This document shows, one piece after another, positions 7,252 through 15,799 of a DNA stretch of 64,000 bases. The notes beneath the pieces are model-generated. The model saw only the letters and a program-made list of their open reading frames with translations, was not told the DNA's origin and made no database searches. The stretch's first letter is position 1; each line of letters begins with the position of its first letter. Position numbers and translations under genes: made by a program. The stretch is taken from positions 1 to 64,000 of the forward strand of contig JADJJE010000022.1 of assembly GCA_016706685.1 (NCBI GenBank). The letters are read 5' to 3'. This stretch comes from Sandaracinaceae bacterium. Lineage in GTDB: Bacteria > Myxococcota_A > Polyangia > Polyangiales > Houyiibacteriaceae.

Positions 7252-8376
7252 TCAGTGCTTCGCGTGCCCCGCCCGCAGCGCCGCATACTCGCCCGCCGTC
7301 AGCATCTGCCGCTCGTTCAGGTCGCGCTCGGCCGTCGGCATCCACGCCCCCGCCTTCGCAGCCGGCCCAGCGCTCAGGGTCAACAGCTCGGCGCCGAAGC
7401 CGCTGCCATACGAGAACGCGCCGATGCGCGTGCCCTTGGGCAGCCCGGCGAGCGTGCTGGCCACCGAGACCCACAGGCTGGCCGTGTAGCAGTTCCCCAC
7501 GCGGGCGTTCACGCGCATGGTGGGCGCCACCTTGTCTTCGAAGAACGCAGACGTCTCGCCCTCGCCCAAGCCCAAGCGCTCGCCCACGGCGGCCACGGCC
7601 TTCTTCACCATCTTGGGGAAGGGCACGTGGAAGCACACCGCGTGCAGCGCGTTCAGGATGGCGCGTGGGCTCTCGCCGGCGGCCCCGCCCTCGCTCTGTT
7701 GGAAGGCCACGTAGTCCGCGAAGCAGCTCTCGGCGGCGGTCTTGTAGCAGTCGAGCGAGAGCTGGCCCTCCACGCTCGGGAAGGCCTGGCCCACGGGGCG
7801 CCAGAAGTCGAAGGCGGGCTGGCTGTACGGGAAGCTGTGCAGCTCCACCTCGGCGATGTCCGGCGTGCCCACGATCATGGCCACGGCGCCGGCGCCCTGC
7901 GTGGGCTCGCCGCCGTCTTCCGGCGCGTAGAGCGCCACGTCGGCCGCGATGACCAACGCCGACTTGCCGCGCGCGGCTCCGGAACGCCGCCACTCCACGG
8001 CCTGGCGCAGCGCGAGCGTGCCGCCGTAGCAGGCGTGCTTCACTTCGTAGGAGCGCACGGCGCCCGTGAGGCCCAGCTCTTCGGCCACCCAAGCAGACAG
8101 CGGGCGGCTCATGTCCTTGGCCGTCTCGGTGCCCACCACGATCATGCCGATGTCGCTCAGCGAGCCCTGCCAGCTGTCGAGCGCGCGGCGCGCGGCGGTG
8201 ACCGCCAGCGTCACCACGTCGGTGCCCGCGGGGCACAGCGCCATCTCGTGGCAGCCCAGGCCGGACAGGTACTTGTTGGGGTCCACGCCGCGCAGCGCGC
8301 CCAGCTCGGCGAGGGGCAAGGCGGCGGAGGGGAAGTGGACGCCCAGGGCGGAGATTCCAACGGATGACGTGCTCAT
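7252..8376 (-). CDS. mvaS: hydroxymethylglutaryl-CoA synthase
   Basis: 374-residue thiolase-superfamily enzyme of the bacterial MvaS type. It condenses acetoacetyl-CoA with acetyl-CoA to HMG-CoA, the committed step toward mevalonate and isoprenoids. Visible landmarks are the catalytic Cys C116 (KHACYGGTLAL), E84 in VVGTETAKD, the FHVPFPKMVKKA segment with the catalytic His, VGNCYTASLW, and SYGSGFGAE near the C-terminus. Length matches the family. The ATG at 8376 follows GAGGG, and the GIHFP-like opening (GISALGVHFP) fixes the N-terminus. It is convergent with the MYXO-CTERM gene, ten bases apart. No other mevalonate gene is in the window. A PKS-type HCS (beta-branching) is an alternative, but no branching cassette is nearby. 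Confidence 0.88.
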   Translation of the reverse strand: MSTSSVGISALGVHFPSAALPLAELGALRGVDPNKYLSGLGCHEMALCPAGTDVVTLAVTAARRALDSWQGSLSDIGMIVVGTETAKDMSRPLSAWVAEELGLTGAVRSYEVKHACYGGTLALRQAVEWRRSGAARGKSALVIAADVALYAPEDGGEPTQGAGAVAMIVGTPDIAEVELHSFPYSQPAFDFWRPVGQAFPSVEGQLSLDCYKTAAESCFADYVAFQQSEGGAAGESPRAILNALHAVCFHVPFPKMVKKAVAAVGERLGLGEGETSAFFEDKVAPTMRVNARVGNCYTASLWVSVASTLAGLPKGTRIGAFSYGSGFGAELLTLSAGPAAKAGAWMPTAERDLNERQMLTAGEYAALRAGHAKH

Positions 8377-8394
8377 AGCCCTCGATCTAGCATC

Positions 8395-8470
8395 GCCGCG
8401 CACGGCGTGTTCGTAATTCTCTTGTAATCACAATAGCTTTCACATGATATTGAAATCGGTGAAAAACATC
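8395..8470. promoter_or_regulatory. AT-rich divergent promoter region with TTGTAATCACAA dyad
   Basis: A sharp AT-rich island in GC-rich DNA between the divergent mvaS and methyltransferase genes. It contains a near-palindromic 12-mer TTGTAATCACAA at 8422-8433 (dyad TTGT-N4-ACAA). It probably holds promoters for both directions and perhaps an operator for an unidentified regulator. I could not assign -35/-10 pairs confidently. Confidence 0.35.
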
Positions 8471-8563
8471 AATGCTTGCGCGCACATGCACCCACGCGGG
8501 CACCCCATGTCATGAATCCTGGGCCCTATCGGGGCCAGGCCGAAGGGTTCATCATCGTGGGCC

Positions 8564-9364
8564 ATGGACGTCTGGTCCCCGGCCCAGTACCGCCGCTTCG
8601 CCGCCGAGCGACGCCAACCCTTCGACGCGCTGGTGGCGCTGTGCGAGCCCTGCCGCTCTGGCCTCGCGTACGACTTGGGGTGCGGCCCGGGAGAGCTCAC
8701 GCGCGAGCTGCCGCGGCGCCTCGGTGTGGCGCGCGTGGTGGGCGTGGACTCGAGTGACGCCATGTTGCAGAGCGCCGCCGAGCACGCCGACGAGAGCGTG
8801 AGCTTTCAGCAAGGCGACCTCGCCACCTTCGTGAGCCCCACGCCCGTGGACGTCATGTTCTCGAACGCGGCGCTGCACTGGGCGCCCGACCACGCGGCCG
8901 TGCTGGCCCACTGGCGCGCGCAGCTGGCCCCAGGCGGACAGCTGGCGGTGCAGCTGCCGTGCAACGGCGACCACCCGGCCTACCAGGCCATCGCCATCAC
9001 GGTGGGCGAGCAGCGCGCGCTGTTCCCGGGGCCGCTGCCCAGCGTGGCCTCCGCCGAGAACGTGGAGACGGTGGAGCGCTACGTGGAGATCCTGCACGGC
9101 CTCGGCGCCAGCCAGCTGAACGTGCACCTGCGCGTGTTCCCGCACGCGCTCGCGGGGCCGCTCGAGGTCATCGAGTGGGTGCGCGGCACGGCGCTGCATC
9201 CCATCCGCGTTGCGCTGAATGACGAGGCAGCGTACGGCGCGTTCCTGGCATCCTACGAGGCGCGCCTGCGGCGCATCCTGGGACCCCCCGACATGCCTTA
9301 CCTCTTCACGTTCAAGCGCATCTTCCTGTGGGCGCGCTTCGACACCCCCGCGGCCGCGCGATGA
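8564..9364 (+). CDS. tam: SAM-dependent methyltransferase, trans-aconitate 2-methyltransferase-like
   Basis: 266-residue class I methyltransferase. The opening WSPAQYRRFAAERRQPFDAL is the signature N-terminus of Tam proteins, followed by the SAM-binding motif YDLGCGPGELT (~42-52), the acidic VVGVDSSDAM loop, and SNAALHWAPDHAAVLAHW. Tam methylates trans-aconitate, a damage by-product of the TCA intermediate cis-aconitate; the exact substrate here is unproven. The gene ends ATGA, overlapping the start of the first WYL regulator, so the four genes 8564-12410 are probably co-transcribed. Confidence 0.82.
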   Translation: MDVWSPAQYRRFAAERRQPFDALVALCEPCRSGLAYDLGCGPGELTRELPRRLGVARVVGVDSSDAMLQSAAEHADESVSFQQGDLATFVSPTPVDVMFSNAALHWAPDHAAVLAHWRAQLAPGGQLAVQLPCNGDHPAYQAIAITVGEQRALFPGPLPSVASAENVETVERYVEILHGLGASQLNVHLRVFPHALAGPLEVIEWVRGTALHPIRVALNDEAAYGAFLASYEARLRRILGPPDMPYLFTFKRIFLWARFDTPAAAR

Positions 9365-10350
9365 ACCGGCTCGAGCGCCTGCTGGACCTGGTGCACGTGC
9401 TGCAGACCGCGCGCGCCCCCGTGTCGCTCGACGCGCTGCGCGAGCTGTTCCCGGACTACGCCGACGGCAGCCCGGACGCCACGCGCCGCAAGTTCGAGCG
9501 CGACAAGGCGGAGCTCGCGGGCATCGGCCTGGTGCTGCGCTTCGTGAGCGAGGAGCAGGCGGAGCACGGAGGCCAAGAGGGCTACTGGCTGGACGCCGAC
9601 GCCAGCTACCTGCCGCCCATCGACCTGGGCCCGCGTGACCGCGCGCTCCTCACGGTGGCGGCGCGCGCGGCGCTGGGCAGCGAGGCCTTCCCGCACCGCG
9701 CGGCGCTGCGGCTGGCGCTGGCCAAGCTGGACCCGAGCGGCAGCGACGACCCCGCGCACGCGCCGCTGGTCATGCCCGGGCGCTCGCACGAGGAGCCCGT
9801 CAGCGAGCAGCTCGAGCAGCTGAGCGCGGCGCTCGGGCGGCGCAAGCGCGTGACGCTGGTGTACCAGAAGCCGGGCAGCGCCCCGAGCGAGCGCGACGTG
9901 GATCCGTTCGCCCTGTTCTCGAAGAGCGGCGTCTGGCACCTGTGCGGCTTCGACCACCGGCGACAGACCACGCGCGTCTTCCGCGTGTCGCGCATCGCGT
10001 CGCTGGTGGTGAACGACAAGCGCCCCACGCAGCCGGACTACGAGATCCCCACGGGCTTCCGCGCGGCCGACTACAGCGTGATGAACCCGCTGCGCTACGA
10101 GGTGAGCGAGCCGCTGACCTGCCGCGTGCACGTGGACCCGGAGGTGGCCTTCCTGATGCGCGCGCCATGGGGCGAGCCCGGCGCCGATGGTGTCTTCGAG
10201 CTGACCACCACCAACCTGCCGCACCTGGTGCAGCAGGTGCTGTCGCTCGGGCCGCGCGCCGAGCTGCTGTCGCCAAAGGTGGCGCGTGCGGCGCTGGTGG
10301 CGCAGCTCGAGGCCGTGCTGGCGGCTCACGGGGAGGGCGCGCGTGGCTGA
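9361..10350 (+). CDS. WYL-domain transcriptional regulator (PafB-like, first of a pair)
   Basis: 329-residue regulator. It has an N-terminal winged HTH (RLERLLDLVHVLQTARAPVS), a central helical region, and a WYL ligand-binding domain (~165-235: KRVTLVYQKPG, then DPFALFSKSGVWHLCGFDH) followed by the C-terminal extension typical of this family. WYL proteins sense nucleic-acid or nucleotide ligands. Adjacent WYL pairs resemble PafB/PafC, which activate DNA-damage genes in mycobacteria. Start at the ATG overlapping the methyltransferase stop (ATGA). The second WYL gene overlaps its 3' end by eight bases, suggesting equimolar partners. Confidence 0.85.
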   Translation: MNRLERLLDLVHVLQTARAPVSLDALRELFPDYADGSPDATRRKFERDKAELAGIGLVLRFVSEEQAEHGGQEGYWLDADASYLPPIDLGPRDRALLTVAARAALGSEAFPHRAALRLALAKLDPSGSDDPAHAPLVMPGRSHEEPVSEQLEQLSAALGRRKRVTLVYQKPGSAPSERDVDPFALFSKSGVWHLCGFDHRRQTTRVFRVSRIASLVVNDKRPTQPDYEIPTGFRAADYSVMNPLRYEVSEPLTCRVHVDPEVAFLMRAPWGEPGADGVFELTTTNLPHLVQQVLSLGPRAELLSPKVARAALVAQLEAVLAAHGEGARG

Positions 10351-11284
10351 CCTCACGGGCGACCTCGGGCGCTTCTTGGTGCTGGTGCCGTGGCTGGCGC
10401 AGCACCCTGACGGCGTGCCCGTGAACGAGGTGTGCGAGCGCCTCGGCATCGAGCGGCGCGCGCTCGGAAAGCTGGTGGACCAGGTGGCCTTCGTGGGCAC
10501 GCCCGACGGCACGCCCGACGAGCTGGTGGACCTGTACATGGAGGGCGAGCGCCTGCACGTGGCGCTGCCGCAGCAGTTCACGCGCGCGCCGCGCTTCAGC
10601 CCGGAAGAGATGCTGGCGCTGCTGCTGGTGCTGGCGCCGCTGCGCAACGCCCCCGTGCCGGGCCTGGCGAGTGACGCCGAGGCGCTGGCCGAGCGCCTGC
10701 TCGCGCTGGGCAGCGAGCGCGCGCGGGAGCTTGTGGCGCGCGTGGACGACGTGGTCTTCGCCGAGGGCGAGCTCACCGAGCAGCACGAGCACCTGCGGCT
10801 GCTGGAGCGCGCCGTGCGAGAGCACCGCGTGTGCGAGGCCGAGTACTACACGGCCGGGAGAGACGCGCTCAGCGAGCGGCGCCTGCACCCCATGGCGCTC
10901 ATCGAGCAGCGCGGCGCGTGGTACGTGGTGGCCGACGACCACAAGACGTTCAAGGTGGAGCGCTTCAAGCGCGTGGCGCTGAGCGAGGCCACGTTCACGC
11001 CGCCCGTGGGCTTCGACGCCAGCCGCTACACGCGCGATGGGCTGTTCGGGGCGGGGGCCAGCGACGCGCGGGAGACCCCCGAGGTCACGCTGCAGCTGCG
11101 CGTGCGCGGCGAGGCGCGGCCGTTCGGCGCCAGCGCCACCGCGCGCGTCTTCTCCTGGCTGCGAACCCAGGGCGGCGACGCCGTGCTAGAGGGACCGGAG
11201 CCCGCGCGGCAGGCGTTCCTGAGTGAGACGAGGGCGCTGCTAGGGCGCTATGACGTGAAGAAAGATGGTCATGAACAAGGGTGA
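10343..11284 (+). CDS. WYL-domain transcriptional regulator (PafC-like, second of a pair)
   Basis: 313-residue partner of the preceding regulator. It has an N-terminal HTH (LGRFLVLVPWLAQHPDGVPV...ERLGIERRALGKLVDQ) and a WYL domain near 165-235 (HRVCEAEYYTAGR, then HPMALIEQRGAWYVVADDH). The GTG at 10343 is chosen because GGGAGG lies 7-12 bases upstream and homology begins there; an upstream ATG adds only an Arg-rich stretch read out of the previous gene. It overlaps its neighbours on both sides (8 bases upstream, 20 downstream). By analogy with PafBC the two would form a heterodimeric activator; the ligand and regulon are unknown. Confidence 0.82.
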   Translation: MADLTGDLGRFLVLVPWLAQHPDGVPVNEVCERLGIERRALGKLVDQVAFVGTPDGTPDELVDLYMEGERLHVALPQQFTRAPRFSPEEMLALLLVLAPLRNAPVPGLASDAEALAERLLALGSERARELVARVDDVVFAEGELTEQHEHLRLLERAVREHRVCEAEYYTAGRDALSERRLHPMALIEQRGAWYVVADDHKTFKVERFKRVALSEATFTPPVGFDASRYTRDGLFGAGASDARETPEVTLQLRVRGEARPFGASATARVFSWLRTQGGDAVLEGPEPARQAFLSETRALLGRYDVKKDGHEQG

Positions 11285-12410
11285 GCGCGCTCGCGCGATG
11301 GGATGTTGGTACGGACAGCTCACGGGTGATGCCCTGGGCAGCTTGGTGGAGTGGAAGATGCCCGCCGAGATTCAGGCCGCCTACCCGGATGGCGTGCGCG
11401 ACATGCACGACGGCGGGACCTTCGACACGCTGGCGGGGCAGCCCACCGACGACTCCGAGATGGCGCTGGCGCTGTCCTGGTCGCTGCTGGACGAGGGCGA
11501 CTACGTGGAGGAGTCGGCCGCGCGGCACTACCTGCGCTGGTACGAGTCGGACCCCTTCGACATCGGCAGCACGGTGGAGGTGGCGGTGAAGGCGGGGCAG
11601 CACGCCTACCAGCACGACGAGGAGGTGGCGCCGGCCATGCGCCGCGGGGCCAACCAGTCCAGCCAGGCGAACGGGGCCATGATGCGTGTCTCGCCCATCG
11701 CCATCTTCGGCGCGCGGCGCGGCGACGAGTGGGTGGCGCGCGCGGCCATGGAAGACGCGGCGCTCACGCACCCACACCCCGCCGTGAAGCAGGCCAGCGC
11801 GGTCTTCGCGGTCACGCTGGCGCGCGCCATTCGCGGTGAGACCGACCCGCGCGCGCTCTTCGCTTCGGCGCAGGACTACGCGGCGCGCATCGACGCTCAC
11901 CCGCTGGTGCGCGGTGCGCTGCGCGACGCCGAAGAGGGCCCGCCGCGAGACTTCCTCGACAAGCAGGGCTGGGTGCGCATCGCGCTGCAGAACGCCTTCC
12001 ACGTGCTGCTGCACAGCGCTTCGTTCGAGGAGGCCCTGGTGGAGACCGTGGGCCGCGGCGGCGACAGCGACAGCAACGCGGTCATCGCGGGCGCGCTGCT
12101 GGGTGCCGTGCACGGCGTGCATGCCGTCCCCGCGCGCTGGCGTGCGTGCGTGGACCGCTGCGAGCCCGAAGAAGACGAAGACGGCGTGAAGCGCCCGCGC
12201 CCCAGCTGGCTGTGGCCCACGGGCGCCGAGGGGCTGGCGCTCTCGCTGCTGGCGTCGGGTGAAGAAGAAGCCTCGGCGGGTGGCGCAGGCGGGGAGTCCA
12301 CGGGCGATGACCTGGACGATGACGGCTTGGATGATGGCGTCGATGACGACCTCGACGACGAGGACGATGATGACGACGACGAGCCCTACGAGGGGGGTCT
12401 CGACGACTGA
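11265..12410 (+). CDS. ADP-ribosylglycohydrolase (DraG/ARH family) with acidic tail
   Basis: 381-residue ARH-fold hydrolase expected to remove ADP-ribose from proteins, nucleic acids or small molecules using two Mg2+ ions. Seen: MGCWYGQLTGDALGS near the start, the metal-binding QPTDDSEMALAL motif, ANGAMMRVSPIAI, and GRGGDSDSNAVIAGALLGA near residue 270, which carries the other metal ligands. The last ~50 residues are almost all Asp/Glu/Gly (DDLDDEDDDDDDE), an unusual disordered acidic extension. An ATG two codons downstream (11271) is an equally plausible start. Translationally coupled to the WYL pair, which suggests a link between ADP-ribosylation and the signal those regulators sense. Confidence 0.88.
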   Translation: MVMNKGERARAMGCWYGQLTGDALGSLVEWKMPAEIQAAYPDGVRDMHDGGTFDTLAGQPTDDSEMALALSWSLLDEGDYVEESAARHYLRWYESDPFDIGSTVEVAVKAGQHAYQHDEEVAPAMRRGANQSSQANGAMMRVSPIAIFGARRGDEWVARAAMEDAALTHPHPAVKQASAVFAVTLARAIRGETDPRALFASAQDYAARIDAHPLVRGALRDAEEGPPRDFLDKQGWVRIALQNAFHVLLHSASFEEALVETVGRGGDSDSNAVIAGALLGAVHGVHAVPARWRACVDRCEPEEDEDGVKRPRPSWLWPTGAEGLALSLLASGEEEASAGGAGGESTGDDLDDDGLDDGVDDDLDDEDDDDDDEPYEGGLDD

Positions 12411-12424
12411 GCCGCGTCTCCGCA

Positions 12425-12452
12425 GGTGCCAGCGCCGGTCGGGACTGGCACC
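12425..12452 (+). terminator. hairpin after the ADP-ribosylglycohydrolase gene
   Basis: GGTGCCAG (12425-12432) and CTGGCACC (12445-12452) form a perfect 8-bp stem with a 12-base loop, 15 bases after the stop codon. There is no T-run, so it may act as a weak terminator or RNA-stabilising hairpin. Confidence 0.45.
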
Positions 12453-12460
12453 CTGTGCGG

Positions 12461-13252
12461 ATGACTTCTCGTGGATGGTGGTCGCGGGGCACGGGTCCGA
12501 GCGGCGCGGCGCTCGTGCTGGCCGGGCTCGCGCTGGCACAGGCCGGGTGTGGCGGTGGCGGCAGCGGCCGTGACGCGGGCCTCGGCGACGCCGCCACGCA
12601 GGATGGCGATGTGGTCGGGGATCTGGGCGTCCCGCTGCCCGCCGCCGCGTATCTCGCGCGCCACGACGGACGCCGCTGCCCCTCGCCCAACTGTGGCGGC
12701 TACTTCCTGCAGGCCGTCAACCAAGCGGACACGCTGTGCGCCGACGGCACCCGCGCGAGCGAGTGCTACGTGGCGGATCTCGACTGGGCCGCGAGCGGGC
12801 TGAGCCCCGCGGACCAACAGCGCGCCACCAGCGGCACGGGCGGCTTCCTCTTGGACGGCGTTCAAGAGCAGCGCAGCTACGGCGTCGGCGGCGTGTTCGG
12901 CGTCCTGCGCGTGAGCGCGGCGTGGGTGAGCGAGTGGGGCACGCCGCTCACCGTGCCGGCCTTGGACGCGAGCTTCCACCAGCTGTCGGACAACGGCATG
13001 CTCTGCGTGCTGGAGCCGTGCTTCAACCTGCCCGTGGTCACGCTCAACACGCAGGACAGCGAGCTGGTGTCGGCGCTGGACCTCACGGGCGTGGGCGCTT
13101 CGGGCCCGCAAGAGGCGCTGGGCCGCGCCGCCCTCGAAGCCGGCACGCTGCGGGCCACGGGCACCATCATGACCGACGAGGTCGCAGGCCCCGGAGGCTT
13201 CGGCGAGACCTACCACGCGCAGCAGTTCTACCTGCGGCTGCCGCTCGACTGA
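12461..13252 (+). CDS. predicted lipoprotein of unknown function
   Basis: 263-residue exported protein with lipobox LAQAGC and a Gly/Asp-rich tether. The mature N-terminus has a Cys cluster (RRCPSPNCGGYFLQAVN, then TLCADG and ASECYVADLDW) that recurs in myxobacterial surface lipoproteins, but I cannot name the domain with certainty. Two more cysteines lie at MLCVLEPCFNLP. The ATG at 12461 is used; an in-frame GTG two codons earlier is possible. It stands alone between a hairpin and the oxidoreductase gene. No catalytic motif seen. Confidence 0.7.
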   Translation: MTSRGWWSRGTGPSGAALVLAGLALAQAGCGGGGSGRDAGLGDAATQDGDVVGDLGVPLPAAAYLARHDGRRCPSPNCGGYFLQAVNQADTLCADGTRASECYVADLDWAASGLSPADQQRATSGTGGFLLDGVQEQRSYGVGGVFGVLRVSAAWVSEWGTPLTVPALDASFHQLSDNGMLCVLEPCFNLPVVTLNTQDSELVSALDLTGVGASGPQEALGRAALEAGTLRATGTIMTDEVAGPGGFGETYHAQQFYLRLPLD

Positions 13253-13306
13253 CGCGCGCGCCCAGTCCCCTCGCGCTCACGCGAAGGGGCGCGTACGCTC
13301 GCGCCC

Positions 13307-14167
13307 ATGAAGATCGGCATCGTCCCTCTCAATGTGGGTGGCCCCGACGCGGCCACGCAGATGATCCCCTTGGCGCAGTACGCGGAGGCCGCGGGCATCG
13401 AGTCCGTCTGGACCTTCGAGCACGCCATGGTCCCCATGAACTACGAGTCGCGCTACCCGTACGACAAGTCGGGGAAGATGCCCATCTCGCCCGAGGGCTG
13501 GTTCATCGACCCGCTCATCTCACTGGCGCACGTGGCCGCGGTCACCAAGACCATCCGCCTCGGCACGGGGGTGAACATCCTGCCGCAGACCAACCCGCTC
13601 TTGCTCGCGAAGCAGGCCGCCAGCATCGACGTGCTGAGCGGCGGGCGCCTCCTGCTGGGCCTCGGCATCGGCTGGCTCGAGGAGGAGTTCGTGGCCATGG
13701 GCACGCCCTTCGAGCGCCGCGGCGCGCGCTTCAACGACTACATGGTGGCCATGAAGAAGGTCTGGAGCGGCGACGTGGTGGAGCACCAGAGCGACTTCCT
13801 CAACTGGAGCGGCTTCAAGAGCTTCCCCACGCCCGCGCAGCGACCGCACCCCCCGCTTCTGGTGGGCGGCACGTCGAAGCAAGCCCTCAAGCGCGTGGCT
13901 CAGCTGGGCGACGGCTGGTACGCGCCCAGCGGCAGCCCCGAGCAGCTGGCCGAGCAGCTGGCTGACCTGCGCACCATCGCGGCCGAGGTGGGCCGCGACT
14001 ACGGCAGCATCGAGATCACCGGCACCTGGCGCGTGGCCGCCCAGCCGGACGCGGTGAAGCAGTTCGAGGACCTGGGCGTGAGCCGCCTGATCGTGCCGCT
14101 GTTCTCCACCGGCAAGGTCCACTACCAGGAGGCGATCGACGTGATCGCCAAGCACACGGGCGCGTGA
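13307..14167 (+). CDS. LLM-class (luciferase-like) F420/FMN-dependent oxidoreductase
   Basis: 286-residue TIM-barrel oxidoreductase of the bacterial luciferase superfamily. Family features: opening MKIGIVPLNVGG, ESVWTFEHAMVP, TKTIRLGTGVNILPQTNPLLLAKQ, then SGGRLLLGLGIGWLEEEF and the phosphate-binding HPPLLVGGTSKQALKRVAQLGDGW. This pattern is the F420-dependent subgroup (TIGR03619-like); FMN cannot be excluded. Substrate unknown. It is monocistronic and ends in a strong hairpin facing the convergent lipoprotein gene. Confidence 0.88.
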   Translation: MKIGIVPLNVGGPDAATQMIPLAQYAEAAGIESVWTFEHAMVPMNYESRYPYDKSGKMPISPEGWFIDPLISLAHVAAVTKTIRLGTGVNILPQTNPLLLAKQAASIDVLSGGRLLLGLGIGWLEEEFVAMGTPFERRGARFNDYMVAMKKVWSGDVVEHQSDFLNWSGFKSFPTPAQRPHPPLLVGGTSKQALKRVAQLGDGWYAPSGSPEQLAEQLADLRTIAAEVGRDYGSIEITGTWRVAAQPDAVKQFEDLGVSRLIVPLFSTGKVHYQEAIDVIAKHTGA

Positions 14168-14192
14168 GGGCGGGCGCGCACCGCGCCCTCAC
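14164..14192. terminator. bidirectional hairpin between convergent genes
   Basis: GTGAGGGCG (14164-14172) and CGCCCTCAC (14184-14192) make a perfect 9-bp stem with an 11-base loop. It overlaps the stop codon of the oxidoreductase gene and sits 15 bases from the end of the opposing lipoprotein gene. A T-run is lacking, as is common in such GC-rich genomes. Confidence 0.55.
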
Positions 14193-14206
14193 GGCACCGC
14201 GGGGTC

Positions 14207-15799
14207 TCAGGGAACCGCGGTGCCCGTGGCCGTGACCCCGATCGATAGCGCGTTGCAGCCGTCGAAATAGACCATGTCGTGGAAGTTGGGGAGGAACTCC
14301 GTGACAATGAAGTCGGTGTTGGCATTGTCATAGGTGTCGAGGAGACTGCGGACGAAGCCCGCGAGCTCGATGTCTGGGATGAGACCGCCGATCACCACGT
14401 TGGAGAGGGCGGAAGGCGTGACGTCCGCTGTCAGGATCACATCCTCCATTCGCATGCTCTGGTAGGTGGTCGCCGTGTTGTGCACGATGGGGACCGCCAG
14501 GTACCAGAACGGAAGTCGAACCTGCAGTTCCCCACCCGACAGGCTCGCGACGCGACTCGCGAGTTGAGTGCTGTCTGCAGCGTACGCGACGGCGACCACC
14601 GCGCACTCATCCCCCGTGGCCACGGAGACGAAGATGTCCTGTCGCACGCAGCTGGCTCCGGTCATGGCGCACCCGAGGGATGCGTCGATGGATGCCTGGA
14701 GGTCGATGTTCGCGTCGAAGTCGGGAAGCGCATCTTCCGCAAAGTCGATGAAATCGTTGTCGACCTGGTTGGGAAAGTCTTGGTGGCTACAGGCCATCGC
14801 CACTCCGTCCACATCATGACCCACAGTCCCCCCATTGTTGGCTTCTACTCCGGTCGGAATGTGAATCGTGGTGAGACGGTACACGGTTGGGGCAGAAGTC
14901 CCGGGGCAGCGCGCAGCCGTCGCGCGCAGGCCGATGGACATGCGCTCGCACGAGCCCCCCACGCTCACATCGTAGCGGTCCGTCAAGAGGGCGGCGATGT
15001 CGGCGTACTCGATGGAGCCATCGCTCAGGTCCCCGGCCACCAACGCAAACGTGGCCTCGAGCTCCGACTGGAGCAGCGTGCCCCCAATCACGATGTCACT
15101 CAGCGCCAGCTCGCTCATGCGCGCCGAGAAGATTCCGTCGCGAATCACGAACGGAATCGAATCAGTAGGGCTGCCCGGAACGTAGTGGGCGATCTCGAAA
15201 TCCAGCGTGTCGAACTCGCCACGCACGTTGCCCGAGCCGTCGACGCTGGCCACGAAGGGCCCGGCGAGGACCGCCGCCGTCGAGCCGTGGAGGATGGTGA
15301 TTTGGGCGCAGCCCGTGCCTCGCTCCACACGCACGGTCCAGCGCGGTGCCTTGCAGGACGGCACGTTGTCCAGACATGACAGGCCGCGGTCGATGTCTGC
15401 TTGGAAGCGCACCGGCAGGGCGGGGTTGAGCGCCGGGAGCGCTTCGGCCAGGCCCATGAACGAGTTGTCCACGTCGCCGACGAAGTCCGTGACGCTGCAC
15501 GCCGACCCCGCTCCGTCCACGTCGTGGCCGAGTGCTCGGTCGCCGAGCACATCGCTGGTGATGGGGATGTCGAGGGTCTCGATCCGATAGTCCAGCGGGG
15601 CATCGAGGCCCGTGCACTCCGTGAGTGGGCCACCGTCGGTGCCCAGGTCGTCGTCCTCTCCCGTGTCGGGCCCCTGGTCCGTGGGCCCCATGTCGTCGTC
15701 GCCCTCGAAGCTGTAGCGGTCGAGGTCATTCAGGCAGTTGCAGCCCGGGACCACGGCGGTCAGCAGGGCCAGCAAGAACATCGGTGTGCTGTGTCGCAT
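14207..15799 (-). CDS. predicted lipoprotein with two tandem 'GHDVDG' modules
   Basis: 530 residues. A signal peptide with a Cys region (VVPGCNCL) and an Asp/Gly-rich tether precede two homologous ~220-residue modules. Each module has the same order: a YRI/YRL-T-x-x-IP strand, GHDVDG...C, VDNSF or VDNDF with a helix, a basic Cys-containing strand, LAGPFVASVDGSGNVRG-like or equivalent, LSDIVIGG or LSNVVIGG, and a closing MSIGLRATA or LSIGVTATG strand. The same module appears singly in three other genes of this window. Function unknown; it looks like a secreted beta-rich structural or binding domain. Its start overlaps the stop of the TPR gene (TGATG), so the two are coupled. Confidence 0.75.
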   Translation of the reverse strand: MRHSTPMFLLALLTAVVPGCNCLNDLDRYSFEGDDDMGPTDQGPDTGEDDDLGTDGGPLTECTGLDAPLDYRIETLDIPITSDVLGDRALGHDVDGAGSACSVTDFVGDVDNSFMGLAEALPALNPALPVRFQADIDRGLSCLDNVPSCKAPRWTVRVERGTGCAQITILHGSTAAVLAGPFVASVDGSGNVRGEFDTLDFEIAHYVPGSPTDSIPFVIRDGIFSARMSELALSDIVIGGTLLQSELEATFALVAGDLSDGSIEYADIAALLTDRYDVSVGGSCERMSIGLRATAARCPGTSAPTVYRLTTIHIPTGVEANNGGTVGHDVDGVAMACSHQDFPNQVDNDFIDFAEDALPDFDANIDLQASIDASLGCAMTGASCVRQDIFVSVATGDECAVVAVAYAADSTQLASRVASLSGGELQVRLPFWYLAVPIVHNTATTYQSMRMEDVILTADVTPSALSNVVIGGLIPDIELAGFVRSLLDTYDNANTDFIVTEFLPNFHDMVYFDGCNALSIGVTATGTAVP

